NCBI RefSeq assembly: GCF_963259705.1
Contig: NC_081840.1
Span: 150,782,282-150,846,281 of the forward strand
Origin: Myotis daubentonii
Taxonomy: Eukaryota; Chordata; Mammalia; Chiroptera; Vespertilionidae
DNA: 64,000 nt
Direction of reading: 5' to 3'
Shown: positions 41,461 through 53,468 of the stretch, one piece after another
Layout: each line of letters opens with the position of its first letter
How positions within the stretch are numbered: position 1 is the first letter of the stretch
Position numbers and translations under genes: made by a program
The notes under the pieces: generated by a model
Database searches by the model: none
What the model was told of the DNA's origin: nothing
Seen by the model: the letters and a program-made list of their open reading frames with translations, nothing else

Positions 41461-41602
41461 CTCTAACCTGTGCAACATTTTTTTTTTTTCACCCTTAACC
41501 CTAGTAGGTCCTTCTCTTAATTTTCCTACTTCTCTCTAACCAGGAGTCAGTCACTGCCAGTTTATCCAGCATAGAGGTGATTGACCATTTAATAAGGAAT
41601 TA

Positions 41603-41618
41603 CTGCCATCTTGTGGCT
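41603..41618 (-). promoter_or_regulatory. Candidate CTCF site
   Basis: The minus strand reads AGCCACAAGATGGCAG, which fits the CTCF core CCANNAGRNGGCAG. It lies in repeat-poor DNA, so it is not explained by a Helitron. Motif match only. Confidence 0.5.
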
Positions 41619-41739
41619 GACATAATTGAAGGCAAATCATCCTAATGCACTGGGCAAGGGGGGATGGAGGGGAGTGTTATATGCCCTATTGTACCTCTAA
41701 TATAAACCATTAAAGAGATACTACAATGCACAGTGGGGT

Positions 41740-44700
41740 TATTTTTTGTGGGTTTTTTTAGTGAAAATATGCACATGAGTGCGATAAAATTCAGGAAAAT
41801 GAGCTCTCTTCCTACTTTATCAAAATCCAGCAGTAAATGTAAATCAATCTAAAATAAAGACTTAAGTCTGCACTGGATAGAAAATTACATAGGCAACTAA
41901 ACAAAGGCATTAATACTTTCTACTACCTCCTTCAGCAATTTATCTTCATTTTTTTTAATGTTAAGAATTTGTAAAAGGTCATAATTCAGTAGGTTCAAAT
42001 ATTTCTAACTCTGAGGTGACACGTTTGCCACACATCTCAATAGCCCATGTCAGCACCGGAAATTGGCCCAGACTTACTAATAACCAAAAACAGATTTGAA
42101 GCGAATGATTCTCTCAGATCTGTATGGCATATGTTGTCTTCAATATTCTTCCTCTTGACATGTGACAAATTTGCAAATTCTCTGTTTTTAAGTTTCACAT
42201 GGTACAGCCAGCAAAAACACTGGCAACGGGGTACAATGAGCGCATCTAAAGACACTTTGTTCTACAAGTATAAAGCAGAAATCTAACCCTGCTTCTCTGT
42301 CAAGATTTGTGAAATGCCATTTATAGAAAAAGTTGGGTTTTTTTGAGCAAAGGTTTCAAGGTATATTTCATCAATCTGCATGTATTTGTTTGAAGGAAAC
42401 GCCTTATTAAAAACTTGTTATTTAAGCAACTAGAGGTCCAGAAAGAACATTTTCTCCCCAAAAGGCTTTTCTTAGTTCTGAAGTGTCGAATCTTAAATGT
42501 TTAGTACAAAACACTCCACCTGGTGGTAGAAGAAAGAGGGTGGCTGCTCTCTGTAAAAGACCCTCAGAGAAAAGATGGAATGAATCAAAAGGATCCACAT
42601 ACACATTTAGTCAGAAGCCATGTAAGATACTCCACTGCAGTTGGTGAGCATCTTAAAAGCAAAATCCAGACAGAGTCTGTCTCTCTATAAATCTTTCCAC
42701 CCTTTCCATTACTAGTTAGGTATTGCTGGCTCTAAGCCATCTGATTTTACTATGATTTATTAACTGCTATGCATTATATATGAGATGCAGGTTTGCTGAA
42801 GAGTTACCCTTATGGTCATTGTTGCATACAAATCAGCTACTGTTAGAGAGGTTTATTGCATCACTTTATGCTGCTAGCACTTTTACTAGGCAGTAGTGTA
42901 ATCTGTAACTGGAAAAGAAAACCCTTCCTGCTACATTTTCCCATGTATACTACGAGCAAATGCAGAGCATGTGAAGAATAATCGTCCTTTGTTCTAGTCT
43001 GCTTATAAAAACAAGAAAAAGCCTCCAGAACAATAGATGAGAAGAAATGAAAACCTGTTGTCTAAATCACGGGATTGGTATTCTCCAAATCATTGCTGCC
43101 GCACTGAACCGTTTTCTCTGGTAAGACCAACCGAGACGTGAGAAAGAGCAATCATGGGAGCAAAACCAATTTACTCTTGTTAGGAAATTGGAAAAACGGT
43201 AGCAGAGATCTAAGCAGATCTGGCTCTGAAATAAGGTACCGCAACACGGTGCTTCCACACTGCTTTTTTCTTGAGACATTTGATTAAGTAATTCAACTTG
43301 AATTTCCAGATCAGCTCTCCACACAGTGACTTGAAAGCTTGCCTTTAGCACCTTTAAATCATGTTTGCTCCCAGCTGACATAAACAATCAAGACAAAAGC
43401 AGCATTAGCTAAATGGCCTTGGTTTACCTACAACAACAACCAAGAGAGAACGGATATCGTCTTACATATCCAACAGAAATGGAAAAGGTGTGACCGATCA
43501 TATATTTTAAAAGTGTGGAGAGAGAGGGATGCTGCCCTTCCTATCTGAAATCTTGCCATGTTCCTCTAACCACAAGCACCGCAGTTCCTTTCAGTGTGGC
43601 ATATGTTATGAAGTGTTTCTGAAGAAAGGAGTGATTGTTCGGGAACAGCGTTATGTCCAGGAAGAATGAAATGAGGCAGATATTCTGCAGCCTTAGCTTT
43701 GGTATGACTGTTCCAGGTATTCTACAATCATAGCTACTCAGACACATGAACAGGATTTTAAAATCTCAAGGATGTGGATGATTAAATGGATCTGCTTTTG
43801 TGGTTGTTGTTGAAGCCATCCAAAAATGCATTTACTAATTTTTAGAATAGCTTGTATTTCCTCTTAATGGATTCATAATAATTGTGAGTCAGTTGAAGTC
43901 ATGTTTTAAAAAATCTGGGTGGAAAGGGAGTTTGGAATTTAGTTTAATAAAAGAAGCATTTATTGAAATGTCCACCATGTGTCGGCTGATGAGTTTTAAG
44001 CACAACAAAGATAAGTGGCTTGTTAGTTGGCATTAAAGATCTTATTCTCATCAAGTATCTGATTTTTATAGATATTTTAATGCACATGGAGTATTTTAGC
44101 ACAAAAACTGCCGAAGAAGAGACGCTTAGAAGGGAGATGAGACGTTGAGGAGGATCGGTAAGATGACTTAAGCGAACAAGTTCATGCACAGAAAACTCTA
44201 AAAAGTATCTATTATAGGTTGTAATAAAAATACAGATCCATACTCTTTGAATTCATGGGTTCCTTGCTTCTCTCAAGACTTTTTCCGTTTCTAGGATCAA
44301 TGGTTTGAGAGATGCCCTAAATATAGAATCACAATTATGTGTCATGACCCTCCCCCAGATTCTCTTTTACGGAGCATATTTTTTTCCTCCCCAAATGGTA
44401 AATGATTCAGAAATACTGAAAATTCACTTCCTGAAAAAAAAAACAAACACAAGAACTATTAACTGGTATAGAATATTGCTACTAAATGCTTAGTTTTTCT
44501 TTAAAAACAAAAAAAACTAAAAGCAGAAAATTCCCAGCATTTAAAAGATCTTCAAACTGAGTAATTGTAATAAATAAAAATAAATCTCAGAAACTAACCC
44601 CAAATTACTCTCCCAGGCAGTTTGTGTCTTTTAAAAAAATCTTTTTTTTTTTTTTTTAAAATTATTGTATATGATCCCTGTTTTCTGGGTGAATCAGATG

Positions 44701-45424
44701 AATTATGATGAACTGCACAATCAGCGAGTGAAGAAAATAAGTGTGCAATGTTTATTCCAGTTTCTCTTTTTTTCGATGACACTGTTTAAACTGATAAACA
44801 TCGTTTGGCCTTGGCAATCTAGACCCTCAAGTCTGTAGGCAAACTCTAATTAAGCTAAGTGGTACCTTTCCCAGGGACATCTGCTACCACAAGTTTCAAA
44901 TATCCACAACAAAGCATCATTTTTTTAGCTTCCAGAAACATTGTGATTAATATAAAAGTATTTTTCTTTCCAAAAGGGTAAAGTTACAAAGTGAGATACT
45001 GCTTCCGGTATCTTAGAAACGCAAAACCATGGCTTAGTCCACGTATTTCTTTACTTTTTATTTCTGCAGGTATTTAGATTCGCTCACTCTACAGTTTGAC
45101 AAGTTTAATAATTAAAACAAATGTAAAGAATTAAACAGCAAGCATTATAATGCAATAAAGGGTGGATTAAAAGCTAAGGTTTCCGTCCCCCCTCGACCTC
45201 TGTGGAGTTAAGAAATTTCCTTTAAGATAATGTCCCTAGATGCCGAGTAAAGTGAACTATCTCCAGGTTGATGTGTTTTAATATGAACAAAGCAGTATAA
45301 AACAACACATAAATGACCATTTTATTGTATCAGTTTAAATTATAAATTAGTTTTGTATGTATAACACTGGGCTTGCTGAAGACCAATTATATTAATTAAT
45401 GAATGTAAAGATGTTTCATATTTA
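41740..45424. other. Repeat-poor tract, candidate conserved non-coding DNA
   Basis: About 3.7 kb with no recognisable transposon and mixed base composition, in contrast to its surroundings. Local items: palindromic CCACCTGGTGG at 42517-42527 (CTCF-like) and an AP-1-type TGAGTCA at 43884-43890. The frame at 43067-43387 (minus) has no recognisable domain. Confidence 0.45.
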
Positions 45425-45545
45425 GAGACACACTTTGGGTTGTGGGTACACAATGCAATATACAGATCATGAATCATAGAAATGTACACTGGAAATGTAT
45501 ATGATCTTATTAACCAATATCGCCCTAATAAATTTAATTTTTTAA
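45425..45545 (+). mobile_element. L1 3'-terminal fragment, sense
   Basis: 'acaatgcaatatacagatca', 'gatcttattaaccaatatcg' and 'ccctaataaatttaattttt' match the L1 tail at 9640-9815. Confidence 0.75.
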
Positions 45546-45556
45546 ATAGTTTGTTT

Positions 45557-45616
45557 TAATGATGAGAAGGAATGAAATAACATTTTTGATGATGAGAAGA
45601 AATGAAATAACATTGT
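45557..45616. repeat. 30-bp tandem duplication
   Basis: 'gatgagaaggaatgaaataa' recurs 30 bp later as 'gatgagaagaaatgaaataa', followed in each case by CATT. Two copies, few differences. Confidence 0.8.
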
Positions 45617-47356
45617 TCAGCCAAATTCCATTAACTCATTCAAATAAACTGCACAAATGCAAATTTTTACATTTGCTGGTAATCAAAGATTTAAAGGGGG
45701 AAATACATTTTAAAATACTCATATGGGGAGAAGTAAATCTATGGTTGTGTTCAAGTTGAGGACGCCTCCCTCAGCAATACTAAATGCAAAAGCCAAATAT
45801 TTATTTGCTTCAGCCAGTGTTCAGTTGTGAGTTTAAGGCGAGCATAGTACTGGAAAGGTGTATAAGAAAACAGACATTACATATTGAGAAAGAGACTTCA
45901 CAAGTGTCAGAAAATTTATGACAGAATTTGATCTTTCTTGTTTTTGTTAGGCTGACTGACTGCCTTTAAGTGATACAGATCTGCCCCTCCATCCCTTGTG
46001 CTGCCAGCAAGAACGTGGAGCTGCTTCCCGCATGCTATCTAGCACAATTCAATTTCATGCATTTCATATATGTCATGCTACATTATAATGCAGCTTACAC
46101 ATATTAAAAATAATTATTGTGAATACCCTTTAGGCTACAGCTTTCGTCACATTGTGCACTATTTACAATCACTTGAAAATCCAGCAAAATACATGGGCAG
46201 AGAAATCAAAGCAGGAGGTAGAGTTTGTTTTAATGTGATTATATTGGCATCTGAGATGATGGTGTTTGGGACCATATTGACATGAGTGAGGATTCTATGT
46301 AGCAACTGTTCAATACCATCCGTTGGACTTCTCTGATAGACCACTTAACTATCTCAGCTTTTCCAGTGATCATCTCATTTATCTAGGATTATTGCACTGA
46401 ATTTACTGTTTGGTTTTCTTCCAGAACTGAAATGTCAAGTCCAGTGTCATGTATGCAGTAGCTTTGTGCTGTGAGAGCTTTGCAGATCCCCCAAAAGCTG
46501 CTAGCAGTTGATCTTTGGATAGAGTTAGAAATAAATAAATCCTCTTTAGCAGATCAATATTCATCCCATTTAATGCTTGATGTGAAACTTGTGGATTTGT
46601 GGTGGTAATGCTGATGTACAGCTAATCGTTGAAAACGGGCATTAGGGCTTTTCTAGCATGGCAACATATTGTCAGGCAAGGAGGGAAAGTGGTGGTAGCA
46701 CAGTCTGGAAAAAACATCGTACGTTTGAATAAATCTGCTGCACATTTAGAATCTGATTGGGGAGCTTTACTATGTAATACCAAAAACTAACAATGTGGAC
46801 ACCGAATGGGTCTTCTATTTAAAGGAAATTCCTGTGCCCTTTCCTGGGTTTGCCCCTCTTTGTGGCCCGGTGCACAAAAATGAAGCACCTAACTCACTGA
46901 GGCTCTGGTGCCACAGAAATGGATATTGCAACATTTTCTCTGTTCTGATTGTTGTAATTACCAATAACCATAGTAGCAAAAACATTTTAGCAATAAAAGC
47001 CAGACACTTTTTATAAAAGCGGTGGGGTTTTCATACTGGAGACTCAAAGAAAGGCGTAGAGAGCAGGGTCCTGAAAAAAGACATCTTGCTAGTGAGCAAG
47101 GCTTCAGACATGGTTAATGCCAATAGTTAGGGCATTTTTTCTAGTCAACAGTGTAGAAAGTCATACATCGCATCTTTCTTCTACTGCAGAGGTTAAGTTT
47201 TCCCTTTTGACTTAAGTCTCATTTTTTGCTGTAAATATATGATAATTCATACTGTCATGGTGTTCAGCAAAGCAAGTTGGTGCTGGGCATTCTTTGCTTG
47301 CAAGATCTTTCAGCTTAGCCACATAATCTGTAACGTAGACATTGTGGTTGCCACTG

Positions 47357-47358
<2 letters not shown>
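45617..47358. other. Repeat-poor tract, no gene seen
   Basis: Unique-looking DNA with balanced composition, e.g. 46430-46560. No open frame with a recognisable domain and no clear splice-bounded exon. Confidence 0.45.

Positions 47359-47401
<43 letters not shown>
47359..47401. repeat. (TA)n microsatellite
   Basis: An uninterrupted TA run; not obviously attached to a SINE. Confidence 0.95.
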
Positions 47402-47403
<2 letters not shown>

Positions 47404-50400
47404 ATATTTCTCAATTATGAATTTAATATAATGCATGAAAAATATGCACATGATCTCTGTGTGAAAACCTTCACTTGCCGATGTTCTTGCAGACTTGGGC
47501 TGCCCTGATAAATTTTACCAAGCATGTAAACTTATTTGTGTAAAGCGATGCCTTTGAAATAAAGCATAAGAAAAATGCACTTACTGTTAAGTATAGAAAC
47601 TAGAGAACCGGGTTAGATCTGTTTTCCCAGGAGAAATGATATTCTTTCTCAAATAGTAGGTTTTCATTTAGGTTTACTGCGAAATGAAACATTATAATCT
47701 TTACATGGAGGGAGAGGCCATTAAGCTTAATCACGCAGAGTAACATCTGCTGGCTTCAGATATTCACTGGGTTGCTCAGAAGGGTCAGGTCAGCTCTGGT
47801 CATACAAGTCCCAAACTTTACCACTGATAAATATGTTACCCTGATAGGAATCTCAGGCAGTCAGAGCTCCTTTGATTGGCCGGGGAAGACAGGATAAAAT
47901 GGCAGGTCATGGTCACAGGATTATGTTTACCTGATAAATGGTAAATAAGTAAACACAGGAGGAGAAGTATGTTTATGCTTGAGGCCATGCAGGTTGGGAA
48001 ATAGTTCTGTGCAAGGTTGAAGATGACAACTGAGAAAGTGTGTGGGTGTGTCTGCAATAGTATACACCTGTGAATTCATGCACATGCATGTAGAATTATG
48101 TCCAGTTACCTTAGTTATGCAAAAAGGCATAATAATATGTGAATATATAAATACCCAGAGACACACTCCATCTATGTTGTGATGTGTGTATGCAGTAGGA
48201 GTACATATTCATAAGTGGGAATATCTTATTCATATCCTAGGGCTTGAAAAATACTAATGTATTTGAAAATATATTTCCTAAAAATGAAGATTTTTACAGA
48301 AACTAGGGTGTATTTTTTCTATCTCTAAATTTTGTGGTTTATAGCAAAGAAGATAACCAGACTTTGCTCTACACAGCACACCTGTCGCTGGAAGAATGCT
48401 GGGCTAGTAAACTTACCATGACAGCTCTTGCGTTAATCTAAAGTGACATGTACATCAGTCTGGTATTTTCTATTTCTTTGTTTTATCTAGAAAATAAATG
48501 TTTTCCAGGTTGTGTATAATTAATTATAAATAATTATTAAGGGTCTCACAACTGGCACATTATTTAAAAAAACTGAGCCATCAGAAAACAGATAAGAAAT
48601 GGTATTTTTTCCATTTCCCATAATAGCTATATTCTCTCATTTGGATTCTAGAGAGTACTAGAGAGCTTCTCAGAAACGAAGAGAAAATGTGCCCCATGCA
48701 CAATGCAGAATAACTCACTTCCAAGTCTCCCCTCAGTTACCACACTTCTCATCTAGAGAGGAAAAACCTTGAAAAATAAGTCTGATTTTATTAGTCTTTC
48801 CATTTTGTATGTGTATTGGCTACTCAGAAACCAAAACAGGTACTGCTTTTTTTGCCTTTGAATCTTGCTCTTACATTTATAATTTTCCTCTTCATTCATT
48901 TCTTCGACAAGTAATTATTGAGCACATTTTGTGTGCTAAGCCAAGGCCTAACCCTTCATCTCCAGAAGGTTACACTCTCACTTTTCGTTGTTTTCTTATT
49001 TCCTGAATTGATATATATATATACAAATATATTTTTGAGATGTCTGCATTTGTTGTCAAGTACACAAAATTATTTATGGAGCAAAATTGAGTAAAAATAA
49101 TGTAAAGATGGTTAAGTTGGTGTCTGGAAGGACCACAGTTGATAGATATTCTATGACATGTATATAAAAATACAGATATGTAGATATATAGATATCCAGT
49201 GGACAGTATGTGCAGTTCTATGTGATTATGTGATCCTGGTTATACTTATAAGCTACAGAACTATGCTATTCTCATAGATCAGTCTATCAGTTGAGCAACA
49301 GACTACATTCTTCTATGGAAAACAAACCACCCAAGCCACTCTTCACAAAAAGAGTTCCTACAGGCTCACCTTCCTAAGACATGAAAATTAAGACAAATTT
49401 CCACTAGAAGCTTAGCTAATTAGGCATTGCAAAAAATATAACTAAAGTAAAAACTTAAAGTAAAAACACAATGACTTAGAAACTTATCAAAGGGATCATT
49501 TTAGAAGGAGAGAGAGTCTGTAGAATAAATTTATTTGTGAAAACAGATACGTATGTTATAGAACTAAAAATCATGTTACAATAAGGAGGGAAGTTCTACA
49601 ATCCTCCTCTCTGAGAGTCTGCAAAAGTAATGTATTGCCAAGAAGAAGATATTGGCTGATAACTTCCAGGGGATTTAGTATGACAAAATGGTGGAGTCAC
49701 ATAATACTTGAACAATTTTTTTAGCCCAGATTTCTAAAATGTTTTATTATACCATAGTGGTCTATATAAGAACTAGGAAAATTAAGTTAGGCCAGAAGAG
49801 CCCAGAGTAGAAGGTTCTGTATTGTGAAATGTCTCCCAGGGACAAATGTTCCAAAGAGATAGGACTCTTGAGTCCCTGGCAGGTTGACACTCTATCAGTG
49901 CATTCCGTCTCTGCAAATAGAGTCTGTGATATTTTAACTAAAATTTGCCAGAAAAGCTATTTAAATGTGGAAGTTTATTACTTTACCTCTCTTCCACTAA
50001 TCCCTGTGAAAATATTATAAATAACACAGAGCTTAGGGTTGCAAAACAGATACCCAACAAGTCTTAACCGAAAATCATTTTGTAAAAGGTTCAACTAAAA
50101 CCTTACAGCTGATAACTAAACCAACCCACTTTGATCCATATGAATTATCTATAGTCCTAATTCCTCTTATCTTTACAAAATAGGGAAGAAAAAAATCTCA
50201 TATTTTAAACAGATTATTTTATAGGCTTTCCTTTAAAAACACCCCTTGAGATTTCATGGTACTTTTGTAAGTCACTCTTATTCCAATGAGAATGCTTCAG
50301 TTTTACAAATCTGCAGTGTCTTCTCATTGCTGGAATATGCGGTGGTTGCTTGAGAAGCTCCCTGGAAAGGCCTGGGCCCTCATTTATGAAGACAATGAAT

Positions 50401-50729
50401 GGACAGGATTTTACACACAGATAATGACAGAGAGACAGGAAGCCACTTTGAAGTTCAAATAATTTGACAACAAGTTTTGGAATTCCTAAAAAAATAATGA
50501 GAAGGATCTTTGCCGAATTTTTATTTTGTTTTTGTTCTGCCTTCATTTCACATAGGCGGGTTCAGGCAGGAAGCACAGCCTAAACAGCTCAGCCAGATTT
50601 GGAAGGATTAGTTACAGCAAAGAAGGCCGTCCTGTGAATCTGAGTCATTTCTTTTAATAGTAGCAATTCTAAAGAAAAATAAATTTCACATGCATGTAGA
50701 CATGGAAAATCCTCCCTTTATGACAAATA
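47402..50729. other. Mostly repeat-poor DNA
   Basis: No gene recognised. 48890-48985 ('gtaattattgagcacatttt' and following) may be a short L2/MIR-type fragment. A 110-codon minus frame at 50214-50546 has no recognisable domain. Confidence 0.45.
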
Positions 50730-50774
50730 CTAGAGGCTCAGTGCATGAAATTTATGCATAGGTGGGGTCCCTAG
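50730..50774 (-). mobile_element. Orphan 3' end of a HeliBat Helitron (45 bp)
   Basis: The plus strand begins CTAGAGGCTCAGTGCATGAA (preceded by A), which is the reverse of the Helitron terminus with its hairpin TGCAT-GAAATTTA-TGCAT. It stops at a second CTAG (50771-50774) followed by T. No 5' end is present. Confidence 0.75.
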
Positions 50775-51265
50775 TTGTGATAAATATATCTGGTCAAACA
50801 TTTTGATACAAAAATCACCTAGAAATCATTTACACCTATTGGAATGTTCTTCCTTATAGTGGTGTTTTATTGGACTTTAAATACAGTAGTGGATTTTCTT
50901 ATTTCTGAAGAAAAACATGTGGTTTTAGTCATAACATTAAATAAAACACTTAGTTTGGCATGGGCTTCCTGCTTGACATGGCATCATCAATTGCTTTTAG
51001 AGACCAGCAATGGTAAGAATAAAAGGATTTAAAAAGTCAAGGTGAGAAAGGCTTCCTATTAATTCTAAAAACAACTAGGATGATGTTAAAGGTGAGATAG
51101 CAATCTACATTTTCCACATTGCTTTGGAACTAAACTGTGGAATAGAAAAAAATTTTTTTTCAAAATTATAATTCCTAGAAATGATTTTTTCAAAATTGGG
51201 GGGGAAAAAACGCACACCATATCCTTTGAAATATACCACAATTAAAGATCTATTTTAAAATATCA
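50775..51265. other. No recognised feature
   Basis: AT-rich; nothing assignable. Confidence 0.45.
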
Positions 51266-51267
51266 TT

Positions 51268-51465
51268 AAGGCCCTAACTGGTTTGGCTCAGTGGGTAGAG
51301 CGGCGGCCTGCGGGTCCCAGGTTCGATTCCGGTCAAGGGCGTGTATCTTGGTTGCGGGTACATCCCCAATAGGGGGCAGCTGATCAATGTTTCTCTCTCA
51401 TCGATATTTCTAACTCTCTATCTCTCTCCCTTTCTGTGAAAAATCAATAAAATATATTTTTTAAA
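51268..51465 (+). mobile_element. Ves-type SINE, sense
   Basis: Head 'gccctaactggtttggctca', clean B box 'ggttcgattccgg', a body shortened in the 'aggaggcagctg' region, and tail 'aatcaataaaatatat'. A short duplication ATTAAGG is visible at 51263-51269 and near 51476-51482. Confidence 0.9.
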
Positions 51466-51482
51466 AATATGTATAATTAAGG

Positions 51483-52703
51483 AATTTTTTTCTGCTACAT
51501 CTAAAATTGCCTCACTCATTAAAGTTTAGCTTTTTAACTGCTAAACTTCAACCAGTCCTCAAAATCTGAAACAATCATGAAGCAAAAGGACTAATTTAAG
51601 TAGAGTTAACTCGCTAAATTGTAATTCTATTTCCTGTTGCATTATGTTCTCATTGGGTTTGTTTTTCAATATTCTCTGACTATGGGATAATGGATTTACA
51701 TGAGTGTAAAAATAAAATAAAAACATTTTAATGATAATGGTTTTGCAATTTTCCCCCAAACTTTGATCTGAGAACCACTGCACAAATATAGTAACATCAG
51801 TGGTACAAAGAATGCCGATACTTAAGGTAGCAACTTTATGTAGCCAGGCAGCATTACATATGCTATTTCAAACCCCACCGGAGAAATATTGCAAAAAATT
51901 CTTAAAACACAAGAACCCCACTGTTGGTAGAGATTGAAGTAGCCCATCAGAACTCATGTATCTGTTTCTTATTATATTTCAAAAGATCACTTCTCTTTTC
52001 TTCTTCACCATTCACCAATCTAACTAATATACCACAGATAACGATTATTGATTATTAACAATTAGAAAACTCTCTTGGTCAATTAGTAGAAAGCTTTATC
52101 ATTGTTGTGATATTAAAGCTTGAATATTCCATTTAGTAAGATGCATTACTAAAAAGGAGTTGATAGATTTTAAAATTCCAAGAATCATCATGATTTTGTT
52201 TGAAATTGTGGCTTGTGTTTTGCTTGTAGCATAAAAAACTGACACAATTTCATTTATTAATACATAAAATTAAGTCAAATTCAGTTAGGAAAGTAAAGAA
52301 TTAGAGTACTTCTTTAAAATTAAAACTATTATATCACTAACTGTTAGTTGCTTTGCAAAATTGGACAGTATTCAGTATGTAGCAAGTTACATAGCAAAAT
52401 AAGAAAGACTTGTTTTGTCAATTACCCATCTATTTAGTTTGAAAGGGATTTTAGAAAAAATAAAACAATTATCAAGACAATTGCCTCAATACTTATCCTT
52501 TTTGTATGTGCAGAAATACTGATCTCATTGATTTTTATTCCATTTGATTCATGGACAAACTAAGAGTTTGCCAAAACTCATTCTCTGGCTTTATTTAAAA
52601 TGAAAATACTAACAAAAATCTATAACGAAAAATAACTTAGATCAAAAGTAGTTGCAGGGTCAAGTAGGTAGTGTCTCTTTTTCCTCTCTCTCTTTCTCAT
52701 CAA
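51483..52703. other. No recognised feature
   Basis: About 1.2 kb of AT-rich DNA; no gene or clear repeat. Confidence 0.45.
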
Positions 52704-52770
52704 ACACACACACACATGCACACATGTGTCCACACATACACACATATACACATACACACACAAACACATC
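52704..52770. repeat. Impure (CA)n microsatellite
   Basis: CA repeats with ATG, TGT and TATA interruptions. Confidence 0.9.
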
Positions 52771-53374
52771 CACATTTGTGTACTCACCTAGAGACATTTA
52801 CAGTTATTCTGATGCTTTAATTCATCACAGTTAATCAAAATTCCACGTCTATGTGTCATTTCTTCCTTTTTACTGTATAATAAGCAAGTACCAGTTGAAT
52901 TTTTTATTTGCCTAACTAGTCACCTTAGAAGAAATAACATTCGTCAGCATTTATTTACAGAGGCATTTCACTAAGCCTTATTCAACTTGTTCACTGTCTT
53001 TTCTTGTAATCCTGTGGATAATGACATTGAATAGATCTGCAACTACAACAGCATGCAGTAATCTTTAGAATATAATTGCACAAAATTTGTGAGGTTTGAG
53101 GTCAATGCAATTTTTCTGTTCTCTGGTGTGAAAGGACAGCAGAGGGAGCCCCTGCATGACTTAACAAAAACAAAGACAAGCAGGAGAAAAGGAGACTTTT
53201 GGATTTGGAATTATGCTTGGTGCCCTCTGCTGGACTCCCTGATAAAAGTGCGGATTTCAAAAAGAAATTTGCAAGAACTGAATTCCAAACTCAATCATAG
53301 CGTGTGTTTTTACCAGTCATCACGAAGGACATAACAGATAAAATAAAACTAATTTTAATTTATTTGAATTAAAA
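52771..53374. other. Unique-looking DNA with a candidate CTCF site
   Basis: No gene seen; the frame at 53089-53334 has no recognisable domain. The CTCF-like match at 53219-53233 is listed separately. Confidence 0.45.
53219..53233 (-). promoter_or_regulatory. Candidate CTCF site
   Basis: The minus strand reads CCAGCAGAGGGCACC, a full match to the CTCF core (CCASYAGRGGGCRSY). A weaker related block (ACAGCAGAGGGAGCC) lies about 80 bp to the left on the plus strand. Not inside any recognised transposon. Confidence 0.55.
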
Positions 53375-53468
53375 ATTAAATGGGGGGGGGCAATGGGGAG
53401 GGGGAGGTAAGGACACATATGTAATACTTTAATCAATAAAGAAAATATAAATAAATAAATAAATGAAA
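53375..53468 (+). mobile_element. L1 3'-terminal fragment, young bat type, sense
   Basis: A G-run, 'caatggggagggggaggtaa', 'ggacacatatgtaatacttt' and 'aatcaataaagaaaatataa', then AAAT repeats. This is the end of a bat L1, severely truncated. Confidence 0.7.

Noticed and set aside
43067..43387. 106-codon minus-strand frame in repeat-poor DNA
   Set aside because: No recognisable domain and no clear splice-bounded exon. A conserved exon cannot be excluded without alignment, but nothing positive supports it.
50214..50546. 110-codon minus-strand frame
   Set aside because: No recognisable domain; isolated in AT-rich DNA.
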